Source: Vesta saturnalis | Taxonomy: Eukaryota > Arthropoda > Insecta > Coleoptera > Lampyridae | Assembly (NCBI GenBank): GCA_036346205.1 | Contig: JARFJB010000967.1 | Location: 1,844,501-1,908,500 of the forward strand | Direction of reading: 5' to 3' | DNA: 64,000 nt | In this document: positions 48,765-59,520 of the stretch, piece after piece | How positions within the stretch are numbered: position 1 is the stretch's first letter | Layout of the letters: each line of letters starts with the position of its first letter | The notes under the pieces: model-generated | Seen by the model: the letters and a program-made list of their open reading frames with translations, nothing else | What the model was told of the DNA's origin: nothing | Database searches by the model: none | Translations under genes and position numbers: made by a program

Positions 48765-49266
48765 TAGTTTATTTAAGTGTCTTTGGTTATCTAAATGTAA
48801 TATGTTTGCGTAAATTACATTAAGGCCTTGAATATCAGTTATTTTATTCATAGAGTTATGTTCACAATGTTTTTTGAGCCATTTCTAAGAAGGATCTTTT
48901 AAAAATGTTAATTTAAATTTCGAGAATGTTAACGTTATTAAAGTTAGGATAGTGCCCTGTCTCATTTGTGTATTGTGTAAGGGCACATCCATCCTTTCTC
49001 ACTCTAATATCACTACGATGGGAGATTAGCCTATACTTTAAGCTTCTAGATGTCGTACCTATATATTTTAAATGACAGTTATTACAATCAATTTTGTAAA
49101 CTACATTCATTTTATTTTTAGTTTCAACTTTATCCTTTAGTTGTGAAAAGAGATTACCAATCTTTTTGGCAGGACAAGACGCTATTAAGGTGTTTTCTTC
49201 TTGCTGTAGAATATTTATAATTTTGGGAGTAACTTCTGTAATGTATGGAAAGTATCTATATTTCAT
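48765..49266 (-). pseudogene. Penelope-like 3' end with GIY-YIG endonuclease
   Basis: A 117-codon open frame (49266-48913) carries the pre-endonuclease linker (KIGNLFSQLKDKVETKNKM) and the GIY-YIG core: NVVYKIDCNNCHLKYIGTTS supplies the two tyrosines, RLISHRSDIR follows and ALTQYTNETGHYPNF the helix. A frameshift near 48890 leads into the C-terminal tail (HCEHNSMNKITDIQGLNVIY). The RT domain is absent. The linker and spacing differ from the copies at 9-12 kb, so this is a second Penelope lineage. The endonuclease nicks target DNA for priming. Confidence 0.85.
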
Positions 49267-49496
49267 TGATGTTTGAATTGTTTGAGTTATTATTTATATT
49301 GTGTTGACTGTCAATATTATTGTCTCCTTCTGTTTGCATGTCAGGGGTAGAAAAAGTTAGTTTTTTTTTTAATTTTTGATGGATAAAAGTTGTTGATAAA
49401 TAGGTCATATAACTATTTTAGATTATTGTTCCTTAGTGTTGGATGACAAATTTTGGTAATTCTGTTTTTCAACATCAATACTTTGTTTAGTTATCC

Positions 49497-49565
49497 CGTG
49501 TTCTGTTCCTGATACCTCGAACTGAACTGATTCAGTTCAGTTCGTGTTATCAGGATCGGAACACG
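49497..49565. repeat. 69-bp near-perfect palindrome
   Basis: Left half 49497-49530 and right half 49531-49565 pair at 30 of 34 positions with no loop beyond the centre (GAACTGAACTGA / TTCAGTTCAGTTC). It could extrude as a cruciform or fold as RNA. It lies ~230 bp upstream of the Penelope fragment and directly before the hammerhead-like sequence. Confidence 0.85.
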
Positions 49566-49579
49566 TGGACTCAAAATAG

Positions 49580-49609
49580 CAGATGAGATGCTGCCGAAAC
49601 GTCGTCAGT
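49580..49609 (+). ncRNA. Hammerhead-like core (degenerate)
   Basis: CAGATGAG...CTGCCGAAACGTC resembles the conserved hammerhead core CTGATGA...GAAAC, with one core change (T to A at the second position). Penelope-like elements are known to carry minimal hammerhead motifs. The orientation is opposite to the nearby Penelope reading frame, and I cannot draw all three stems with confidence, so a relic or chance match remains possible. Confidence 0.3.
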
Positions 49610-49713
49610 TCACCACCGGTTTTTTTGAAAACCGTGGAGGGGAATCTATGCGAGACCGAAACCGGAAGAACACCAATTTCATATCCAGCACTCGCGGAAA
49701 CCTGAAAACCAAC

Positions 49714-50055
<342 letters not shown>

Positions 50056-50059
50056 TTCT

Positions 50060-50457
50060 GGGGATGAGAGATACAAAAAAAAAGGAAAAGGCCACGTATT
50101 TCATTCCCTCCCCAAGGGGGAGAGCGGGCTGCTCGAGCTTTCCGAGCTTCTTCAGCCACAATCATGGATTCCCAGCATACATACATACATTACGTATATA
50201 TGCATGGTGGAATTAAGAATGGGTGTGGTCAGGATAGGATCGGAAGGAACGGAGTTAGGGTTCTGAGGGGGAAAATACTACCCCAGCATGCGCCTAAGCA
50301 GCCTCACATTGAGTACATGTACGCAGTGACCATACCGCTACATGTGTATGAGGAAAAACCCCTGAAAAACCTCATACAAGGTAAACGGTAACGGGAATCG
50401 AACCCATTACCTCCCGAATGATAGGCAGATTTTGTCACCACTACGCTACCAGCTCGG
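50060..50457 (-). mobile_element. tRNA-derived SINE
   Basis: The minus strand starts at ~50457 with a tRNA-like head of ~70 nt. Box A TAGCGTAGTGG (50438-50448) and a perfect box B GGTTCGATTCC (50394-50404) form an RNA polymerase III promoter. The head resembles tRNA-Asp/Gly (CTGCCTATCATTCGGGAGG around an ATC anticodon). The unrelated body (TTTTTCAGGGGTTTTTCCTC and onward) runs to about 50060. The head/body fusion and the imperfect acceptor stem identify a SINE, not a tRNA gene. The 3' limit is approximate. Confidence 0.75.
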
Positions 50458-50705
50458 TCAAGAAATTCAAATTTGTGAACGATTTTATTGCACCTCCTAG
50501 AGAGCATCACAAACTACGACTTGAAGGCTTTAAAATCACTATAAGTTTTTTGTGTCACGGTGTCATTTGTGTCATTTTAGGCTTGATAAATCTATCTTTT
50601 CCAGTTAAGAAAGGTATAATTTATTGAAGTCGCTAGAAGCAACCCTTTCCGAAAAAAACGCATCTGAAGCTGATGGCACATGTAAATCTTCAAATCAAGT
50701 CGAAA
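50458..50705 (+). repeat. Left arm of a ~245-bp inverted duplication
   Basis: Matches the reverse complement of 54515-54752, from AGAAATTCAAATTTGTGAACG to AAGGTATTGYAATAG. A short reading frame is recognisable in both arms (FKFVNDF and PRE-HK), suggesting duplicated coding sequence. The SINE is inserted exactly at the outer edge of this arm. Confidence 0.75.
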
Positions 50706-53540
50706 GGTATTACAAGGTATTGTAATAGTTCTTTTTAGAATTTGGCAAACGTAAAAGATTTTATTTATTTTAGGCGTTACTTCCTTGTTTTTAAGGCTAA
50801 AAATAAGATAAAAGCAATTTTAACACAAAAGTTAAACTGAAAACTTAAAATACAAATACACAAATATGCCATAAAAGCTGTCAAAACTCCCACAGTTTTC
50901 ACAACCCAGACAATTAATATCAAACCTTCGCATAATATCTTCATTATCTGGAAGATTATTTTCTGCTTCCTGAATATGTTGCCACAGTTTTTTCTACTGT
51001 ACAGTTTTCATTTTGTACTGTAGTCATGTAAACTACACACGTAATATGTCCCCATAAAAAAATTTGAATGGATTTTGTTACACGTCCAAACCGCACTAGG
51101 CTAGTGTATGCTTACCGAAATAACGGGTTGCCAAACCAGCTACAGTGGAAATGGGCGTGGTCCATATAAGGAGTAAGATGATTGAAAACACCTTACAGTT
51201 ACCATTAATATACAACTCACAAACCTCAGTCCGGGAAAAATTATTTTTAGGCGCCACTACAACCTTAATTTTGCTAAAATAAACAGTCTTAGGCGGGATG
51301 GTAAATTAATCCAATCTGACTGTGGAAGACAGGATTGCAACCTACTCAGTAAAATTATTCACCATTAAAATTCAATCACACTTCAAAATAAATTGATCCA
51401 AAAGCTTAAGAAAATTCTGAAATGCACGAGTCGTCGTAAACTTATTAAACACGCCCTGTATAAATGAAAATTCCCAAATCGTAAGACTTTAATTTGAGTA
51501 CTTTTTAAGTGTGCCTCGTATACCTGTAAAATACTTCTAACTCTTATAAAACTTTGAATTAAATGAATATTCCCAATTTATAAAATTGTAAATAAAATAA
51601 ACGAACATCGAATTATTAGTTACTGAACAATTCAAACGTAGATGGGTTAGTGCTTGTATCATCAATAATATCTTACACTTTATTAATCCTTTATCTTTAA
51701 AATCGTATTAGACATTCATTAATAGCTTTAAACTGTAATACTTCAAAACTGGAATTTATGGTGCATAAAAAAAATTAAATAAGTACTTTATTAGTAGTGC
51801 TCTGCATTAATATTTCAAAGGTAAAATAAAATTTTGTGATATATCTGGCTTATTACGCAATTTTCATTCGATCCTTAAATTCGAAAATATGCAAAGACCA
51901 ATTTCACTTATCAGAAGGTGTAACCATTTAGGCACACAATTGACACAAATAAACGACAAAATAAATTAAACAGTGGATATGTATTGACAAATTCGCATGT
52001 AAATATACAACGACGTGGTTTAATGAAACCACCAATCACACATAAATACGTTAAGATTAATGTTACTCAATTCCTAAACTAAAATCAAAAGAATAACTAA
52101 AGTTCGATTACATTTTTTTTTATTCTTAGGTGCACTATGCACAAAACACCAGAGGTAGCCGTATTCCCCCTACGCACTCGACTGTAGTACTCACTAACGC
52201 AGTGCCTATGGTTTGTTCACTCGCGTACCTGGTTTAGGGGCTCTTTAGCCTAACATCACATCACCTTACACTGTGATGTATGCTCTTCAAAATGTTTACC
52301 ACGATGGAAAAATGGTTACTTCCATATATGCACTAAAGTTCTTATTTGCTTTCATACAATCAATTTGGTATTGCTAATGGTTATACACATTTAATGTCAA
52401 TGATGATCACCAGTATCTTAACTAAATTTTACAAACTTTTATTTCGGTACTTAAATGGTTACCTTCACTTCTCTTTGTAATAATATTAGGTCACGCGTCC
52501 CACAATTGACCACTAATAACAAAATATTTGCCGTGTTAACTTCTAATCTGCCTAATCACTTTTCATTTCTTGAAGAAAATCACTAATTTTTCCTTCAACT
52601 CACAATATATTACATTATTTATTTGTGAATGTATATACGATTTATCCCCTTCTGGGTTAATGCAGTCGCTATACATGCTCTGCTAAACTATAATTTTCAC
52701 GAATAAACTCCACACTACCTATTCTAATGGTTATAATGCGCGCGCGACCCGTTCTCATAGTAAAACCTCTAACCATCTAACTACCCAACCAACAACCCCT
52801 CAAATTTGGGCACTCGCTTATGTACGTTCTGCCCGCCATATTGCCAATACGTCACAATAAATTCGCGCTAAAATCAAAATTCACCTATCCCAATTGAGTA
52901 TTTCCTGGGCTTCTTTGCCTCGTCGAAAGTTCCATTGTGGAAGAAGACGCCAACGATGCGAAATAAACGTAGCCAGTAGCTATCTTGAATTACATTGTAA
53001 ATTCACTGAAAACTTTCCGAAGAAATCATTGTAATTACATTTTCGCTGTAGATTAACCAGATTATATCTCAACTTTTTATGCAAATCTCACATTTAGGCG
53101 AATCTTATTTCCGCACAACTTAGCGAACTCCCTCACATTCTATCACTTCATTCTTGAATTTACCGATTTACCGTTATTGCACCATATTACAAAATTTCTA
53201 CAAACAAAAACGTGCATCCATATTCCTTCCTGCACGTTAATAAAGTATCAATATATCATAAACTCACTCACTCATACGTCTACAACCATTCCTTCAGGCC
53301 AAACTGCTCCATACACAATAGCAAAAAGACTAGTAGGTTTACCAGTGCCGTATCAATACAAAATTTCTCAACACATTATTTTTCAACCAAATTTAACTCT
53401 TTCAACACGAAAATCTTTCTACAGCATTTAAATATTCCTTCACAGGATAACCAACTAAACTCCAGTGGCGTATCAATTGCACCAACTTACATTACGCATA
53501 CACAAAAAATTTCTTTTCATGCAAACTCACTTAAGCTGCA
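50706..53540. other. No gene recognised
   Basis: AT-rich. A 149-codon frame at 53212-53661 has no motif and runs into a transposase on the opposite strand. CAGTGGCGTATC at 53462 is a hAT-like terminal motif without a visible partner; the same motif occurs at 31349. Confidence 0.4.
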
Positions 53541-53544
53541 TTCA

Positions 53545-54319
53545 AAACACGTTACATATGTTTGGCATCAGTACCTATACCTATCCATTTGTTTCGGCAC
53601 TATTCATTTAAGTAATTCTCAACAAGTAATGGAAAATGTGGTGGAGCCCCATCGTGAATGAACCACATATTTCTCCGAAGTTGTGTAAGTAAATCCTCCA
53701 GTAAACCTGGCAGCAAATTTTTGCGGTAAAATGACTAACCCTGCCCACACATTAATTTTAAATTCAAGTTGAAAGTATCTAACTTTGATTGCATGCGGAT
53801 TTTAGTCCGAATAAACGTGTTCGTTATGAAAATTAGTTAGTCCTCTTCTTATGAAACACGCTTCGTCGGTGAAAAAAATGCACATTGATAAATCGACAAA
53901 AAACCAATCGCACGTCAGGATCATGGGGTAGGATATGAACTGGTTGCGTGTGGTACGGATGTAGCAGCTGTTCTCTAAGTGTTCTATTAATGGTAGTTTT
54001 AGACACTTTTATTTCTTTACTTAATCCTCTTGTACTTAGCTCCGGATCTTCTCCAATACGTTCTAAAATGTTTTCTTCAATTTCAGTAAATCCTACAAAA
54101 CGCGGCCTAATAATGATTATTTAAGTTTGAAGTATTAGGAGCAAAGAGGCCAGTTTCTCGCAGACCTCTCTTCACTGCAGCTAAAGTTGGGTGACTTGCT
54201 GTATGGCGATTTGGAAACCTTTCAGAGTAAACTCTTACACACTCGCGGCTATTTCCTTGAGCATATACAAAAACCAATAATACATCGATATATTCTGCAT
54301 TGGTATATTTCCCGGTCAT
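53545..54319 (-). pseudogene. DUF4817/DDE transposase pseudogene
   Basis: From the ATG at 54319: YTNAEYIDVLLVFVYAQGNS and ECVRVYSERFPNRHTASHP then LRETGLF form the DUF4817 domain. After a frame change there follow RPRFVGFTEIEENILERIGE, STRGLSKEIKVSKTTINRTL (HTH) and HILPHDPDVRLVFCR. The first Asp is in FTDEACFIRRGLTNF near 53850 and the second in IHDGAPPHF near 53645. The third acidic region after WIGIG (53580) is lost. At least three frameshifts. It lies inside the inverted duplication, and no CAGGGTG termini were found for it. Confidence 0.85.
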
Positions 54320-54464
54320 GATGAAAATTTAGATAGAAAATTAAAGTTTTTTAAATTATTAATTATTAAGGAAATTTAGTAGTAAAAGTTACTTAAATGT
54401 GACAGTAGCGTTGTTTAGTGGAAGGTATGGCAATATACCACTGTAGAATATATCGATATTTTAT

Positions 54465-54877
54465 TGGTTTTTAGATATTGGCAAGGAAATACAGAGAGTG
54501 TGTTAGAGTTGAGACTGTGCAACACCTTGCAATAGTTTTCAACTCACTTTGACAATTTATATGCGTCATCAGCTTTAGCTTCTCGGAAAGTGTTGCTTCT
54601 AGCGACTTCAATAAAGATACGTAAAAATATATATCCAGCACAGAATGACATACATCGTGGCACAAAAAAGTTATAGTGATTTCAATTCTCCTAATCGTCG
54701 CTTGTGAAGCTCCCTAGGAGATACAACAAAATCGTTCACAAATTTGAATTTCTCATCCCACGAAACTGGGCGGCATTGAAAAAGTGTATTAAGCACGATT
54801 GTCAGTTCCTGTGGAAAACTACCATAGCATGACAAAGTTGACTTCAAACGAGGCTCATACTTAAAATGTATAGACAA
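54465..54877 (-). pseudogene. Unrecognised coding-like sequence overlapping the right inverted arm
   Basis: The minus strand reads MSIHFKYEPRLKSTLSCYGS, then PQELTIVLNTLFQCRPVSWD, EKFKFVNDFVVSPRELHKRR and LGELKSL to a stop. After ~75 non-coding bases it resumes as LLKSLEATLSEKLKLMTHIN. The inverted copy at 50458 keeps KKFKFVNDF and PREHHK in frame. The two blocks could be exons or a decayed transposon gene, but the gap lacks a clear GT donor. I do not recognise the family. Confidence 0.4.
54515..54752 (-). repeat. Right arm of the inverted duplication
   Basis: Partner of 50458-50705. The 3.8 kb between the arms contains no shared termini, so this may be an inverted duplication of a genomic segment and not the ends of one transposon. 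Confidence 0.75.
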
Positions 54878-55635
54878 GTATTCACTAAGAACGAATATGA
54901 AATTTTTTTTTTATTTTGCTCTATGAGCTCGGAATTAATGAAAATAAATAATTGCCTGTTAATGGGTGCTATAGTCCGTAAAATGAACGATTACGGATTT
55001 CCGCTTAGCGCTTTATTTGGCGTGCACACTCGTAGTTTGCATCTATTTCGTTCTAACACACTATAGAGAGAATGTAATGTTACACTATCGCCGCTGCGGG
55101 TGGTGTGTTAGAAGGAGATAGTAATATTTGTTTTAGGCGTCTCTTTAAAGACTAAATTGTCTGTTGTAATCCTTTGACAGTGGTATTCAAAAGTTTATTT
55201 CGCGTGTTTGTAACTAACAACTACTGAAATATGTTATATTCCTTTAATTTACAAAAAAAAATTAAAACGTAATTGAAAATATAATAATATAATTTATTTT
55301 TATAAACAAAATTACCTTATAATGAACTACTTTCTAAATAAGTACATTAAAGAATGTGGGTCATTAATATATCATTATTTTACACAATGTAGCAAGGTCT
55401 ACAAATATATACCTATGCAAATAATTTAATTTTGTTCAAACCATTTATAATTTTAAATTTCAGTATTTTCGCAATAAATAAAAACTACAAATCTGTAAAT
55501 AAGCATGTAATATAAGATGCAGTTTTAAGTAGGAGAGTAGGAGAAATTAACAAAAAGGATCTAATTTGCAACTTAATAATAACAAGATTTTATTGAGAAT
55601 TAAAAAAAAGTGTACGTAAACTTAAAATTAAAACA

Positions 55636-56929
55636 TTAACTATCATTGTCATCTGAAGTATCGCCATTAATACAAATTACCAATGATTCTACTGTTATAT
55701 CTAACACCATTTCACGCGACCACCATTGACATAAAATTCTTTCTGTGTGTGTAATAGTTTTTTTCCATACTTCTCCATCACATTGTTTCAAAGCTTCCTT
55801 CCACATTTGTAATACAGCGGCATTAGAGTAACCTTGTCTACCCATGTGCTTATCATAATATGATTTGCAGATACCCCAAATATTCTCAATAGCATTAAAT
55901 TGGCAATGATAGGGAGGTAGTATAAGCACGACATGACCAGATTCATTAATAATGTCTTCTACTACGTACCGCTTCAGTCTATGTTATTTAGCAAGGTTCA
56001 ACAAATCTACATTTAAATCCGTGTCAGCAAAAGACATTTTTTTTTGTTGTTAACCAGTTTCGCAACTTTTTCCATGTACTCGAAGGCATTTTCTCCGAGA
56101 ATGATATGATGCATTGTCCAAAATAATTAATGGCGGTTCCTGTAGATTACGCAACACTAAATTTTAATTTGGCCGCAAAAACTAATAACTAAAGTTTTTA
56201 ATAAAACCATATTCATTACCAGCGCGTAAAATGATAAATATTTTCCCACTACTTGAACACTCCCCATTTTTTACACTTTTTGGTGTGTCGTCTTGCTAAG
56301 ATCTCTTCTGTGGTCCCCTGGAAAATATCCACGTTTCGTCTATAAATACCATCTGAAGTGGTGAAACCGATTGCATATTTTCATGGTATTTTTTTGGGAA
56401 CTGCACCCGTGCTGACGCTACGTTTGATTTTTCACAAAGTGCTCTGCGATTGCAGTCTTGTTTATATTTAAATCCTATACTATGTAAAATCTTACTTATA
56501 GTTGATCTGGATGCTGTCAGTAACCCTTTATCTTGTAATATATTACGATTTGTCACCAATGTAACCACTTTCTTTTGCGAATACATGTCATAAATTTCTA
56601 TAGTATGTTTTAGCCCTTCTTATATATTATCACTTTTACACTTAGTTCGTGGTTTTCCGATAGTTTTTGGAAAATGAAATGTTCCGCTTTTTACTTTCGA
56701 CGATTTTGTGTAACGTATTGATACCAATTTTTAAAGCTTCTGCGGTTCTTTTGTTCACCGCGTCAACATTACACAGAAGACCAACATTATACTTTTCGTG
56801 ACAAAAATACTCATACACATTAAACACGAGTTTATGGCAACGTTCGTTTAAAAACTTTCCTGGCATTTTACGGTTGTTACAACAATAGTATACAAACAGT
56901 ACTAACGCAAATTTGAAATCTGTAGACAT
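55636..56929 (-). pseudogene. DDE transposase with unusually long Asp-Glu spacing
   Basis: Minus strand. The N-terminus (MSTDFKFALVLFVYYCCNNR..., 56929-56642) is followed by an HTH-like region (STISKILHSIGFKYK, ~56500) and MVFIDETWIFS with the first catalytic Asp (~56345). LIILDNASYHSRR holds the second Asp (codon 56116-56118), and LPPYHCQFNAIENIWG holds the Glu (codon 55885-55887). The Asp-Glu interval is exactly in frame with 76 residues between, far above the 34-41 usual in Tc1/mariner. Two stop codons fall in the interval and others near 56290 and 56640, so it is inactive. The C-terminus is acidic (DTSDDNDS). Inferred role: transposition of the surrounding element. Confidence 0.85.
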
Positions 56930-57348
56930 TATTCCATTGTGTAAAATAATGATATATTTAGACCCTACATTCTTTAATGCACTTATTTAGAAAGTAGTTA
57001 ATTATAAGATAATTGTGCAATTGAAAAATTTCACGAAAATTATTTACCATGTTGTATTCAATTTAATAACATAATTGAATTCCAATTATGCTTAGAAAAA
57101 TAAACTACATTATTATATTTTCAATTACGTTTTAATATTTTTTTTTATAAATCGAAGGAATATAACATATGTAGTTGTTAGTTACAAACACGCGAAATAA
57201 ACTTTTGAATACCACTGTCAAAGGATTACAACAGACAATTAGTATTTAAAGAGACGCCTAAAACAAATATTACTATCTCCTTCTAACACACCCGACACAA
57301 ATACAGTTGTTTTAAACGTATAGTGCCCGCCTTAGTTCACCACCCGCA

Positions 57349-57359
57349 GCGACGATAAT
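57349..57359. repeat. 11-bp target-site duplication, 3' side of LINE
   Basis: GCGACGATAAT, identical to 59510-59520. Confidence 0.9.
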
Positions 57360-59509
57360 TTTTTTTTTTTTTTAGATCGTTTATTTGCTTATTAGACTCT
57401 TTGCTTAATTATTGCTTATTACTTTTGCTTACGTGTGGGCAGTTTAGGGGTCTTCTCCCTCTTCAGCCCTGGCTTTTCATGATGTTGGTGTGTTATGTAT
57501 TGGGAATTGTATAGTTCCAATTTTGTTGTGTGTTATGTGGTAGAAAAAAAAAATTCTTTTATTATTTTAATTTGCTTGGTTGATATGGACAGTGTAGCGT
57601 GGGTCCGTTGATGTGGAGTTGTGGGATGTTCTGAGGTCGGGTGTCGCGTGATGTGGTTGTTGTTGATGCCCAGGTTGATCTGTAATAGAAAGAAACAGGT
57701 ATTAGTGAAACGCATAGTAGTCGTACTGTAGTACTAGGGTTGCTACAGTGCGGTTGTCGGATTAGTATTCCAAAGCGTGAGGCGCTATTGGAGAGGCGGT
57801 AATGTTAGACAGAACATATGATAAAATCGATACTTTATACTTAACCTTGGGCGTCAATCTTCGCGTCGGACCTTTGTATGTTTACCCGAAAAGGGTAACC
57901 ATCTCCTGACCGTGCGTGAGGATCACTCCCCACAGGTCAGTCGCAGTTTTCGCCTGTGCGAGTGCAGCTGCCACCTTTCGGATAACAGTTAGGGCCTTCT
58001 CCATATCGAGACCACCGAGGAGGCCCAATATGGCGTTGAACCCTACGGCGGGCTGAGTAGGCGTGGTATCGGGAGCGGCCGAAGCCGTTCTCGGTACTTC
58101 GGCTTTCTCAACCGCGCCTGCCGTCGCACGGGCGTAGCTGACGCCGGTCCGAGTTGAAAAAGACGCCGCTGTCGGCGGTGTCCTCTTCGGTCTCTGCGGT
58201 CCTTCCGTCTTCTTCCGTTGCGGAGGTCGAGGGAACTTCGGGCATCCCCTGTAGCTGGCGGGGTGGTCCCCACCACAGTTAACACACTTTGCCCGGTCTG
58301 TGCGGGGTTTAGTGCATTGACTGGAGTGGTGATCTCCGGCGCACTTCACACAGCGTGCTGCCGCCCTGCAGCACCGCTGTGCGTGACGGAATCCCTGACA
58401 CCGGTGACACTGCCCGATGCCGGATTTCCGCCGAAGGTCCTCTACGGTGACTCGGAGGCGGGCGACGTACTCCACCTCTCGGATCTTCTTCTTGTCCTCT
58501 TCGGTCGGTAGGTGTACCAACACCAGGGGGATCGCTCGGCTTCGCTGCTTCATTCTGTAACAAGAGATTACTTTAATCCCGTGTAATGTTAGCTCCGAGC
58601 TAATATCAGCTTCGGATAGCTCTACGGGCAAGCCTCGTATTACTACCTTAGCGAGACGTTCGCTCCTTGCCTGATAGGTGTGGTACGGCGTACCACACCT
58701 ATCCATATACCTCATCAGCCTGTCTCGGTCCTCGAGTGAGGCAGGCTGTATCCGGATTCCCTCGCTGGTCGCCTTGGCTCTCGTGAAGGTGATTCTTTCT
58801 CTGTCCAGTTCGCGGGAGAAAGCGACCCAGTTCTCCCTCTGACGAAGGATTACCGGGGTACCTTCTTCCTGGTGTCTTCTGCGGTCTGCGTCTGCTCCAT
58901 CGCTGTAGGGCTGTCGGTGTACTCCTGTAGCGCCTGGTACGCGTTGTCCGTCGGGGGCGGCGTTGGCGGGCGTGCGGTCGGGGTTTTCTTCGGCCTCTTC
59001 TTCTGTGTTACGAAGGTATCGAGGCTGGCGGATCCGGGACGGGCATCTTCTTTGCATCCTTGTGAGGCGACGTTGGCGGCTGCGGCGGCGGCGGTGGACG
59101 TCGATGGGGCAGCTGGTTGTGCTTCGGCAAGCCGGGCGGCGTCTTCTACTGGTTTTCCTGGCGGCGGTGTCTTCTTGGGCCGTCGTCTCTTCTGTGGGAC
59201 GGCGGTCGGTGGTGCGTTGTTGCTCCGGACGACGGTCGGTGGTGTGTTGTTGCTCCGGGCGATGGTCGGTGGTGCGTTGTTGCTCCGTGGTTGCTGGAAC
59301 GGCAAGCTGAACAGCGACGGGATCTGGTAGGTGGCTTCCGGAATCCCCAACGGAGGGAAACCGCAATCATCATCGGAGAAGGCCGTGTCGACGAACCCCT
59401 CAAAACTGCGCGGCATCGTGAAAACGACACCGGCAGAAATCGTAGCTTTCTTTTGAAATAATTAAGCTAAGTAGCGATGCTTCTCGTTCGAGTCCCAGGT
59501 CTCGAAAAT
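57360..59509 (-). mobile_element. Complete 2.15-kb Jockey-clade LINE encoding ORF1 only
   Basis: Bounded by an 11-bp duplication, with a ~14-nt poly(A) tail on the minus strand (57360-57373). The 5' end is at 59509 (GCATTTTCGAGACC), the 5' UTR ~93 nt, ORF1 59416-57882 and the 3' UTR ~510 nt. There is no trace of endonuclease or reverse transcriptase. The 3' UTR shares CCAGGGCTGAAGAGG and flanking sequence with the LINE at 19.9-25.3 kb. The GC-rich ORF1 contrasts with the AT-rich host element. It must depend on enzymes supplied in trans. Confidence 0.9.
57882..59416 (-). CDS. Gag-like ORF1 protein with zinc knuckles, one frameshift
   Basis: The ATG at 59416 (MPRSFEGFVDTAFSDDDCGF) opens a Pro/Ala/Thr-rich leader with three near-repeats of RSNNAPPT and an NAYQALQEYTDSP segment, reaching a stop at 58850. 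At about 58868 the homology moves by one base into the frame TPVILRQRENWVAFSRELDR, which stays open to 57882. That part has an RRM-like/PRE_C2HC region (LAKVVIRGLPVELSEADIS) and zinc knuckles of the CxxC type (QCHRCQGFRHAQRC, RCVKCAGDHHSSQC, KCVNCGGDHPASYRGC). Together ~512 residues, normal for a Jockey ORF1. The alternative 494-codon frame from 59366 is out of register in its first ~165 codons. Role: packaging the element RNA in a ribonucleoprotein. Confidence 0.85.
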
Positions 59510-59520
59510 GCGACGATAAT
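59510..59520. repeat. 11-bp target-site duplication, 5' side of LINE
   Basis: GCGACGATAAT, identical to 57349-57359. Confidence 0.9.

Noticed and set aside
50389..50457. Functional tRNA-Asp or tRNA-Gly gene
   Set aside because: Acceptor stem does not close and an unrelated body follows without a terminator, so a SINE head fits better.
53177..53661. 149-codon plus-strand frame
   Set aside because: Runs into the antisense of the transposase at 53545-54319 and has no motif of its own.
58870..59366. First ~165 codons of the 494-codon minus-strand frame starting at 59366
   Set aside because: Out of register with the genuine leader frame that starts at 59416; Arg/Thr-rich low complexity with no counterpart in Jockey ORF1 proteins.
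58872..59461. Plus-strand frames of 97-152 codons over the GC-rich LINE ORF1
   Set aside because: Shadows of the minus-strand ORF1; no motif, and the opposite strand has zinc knuckles and family order.
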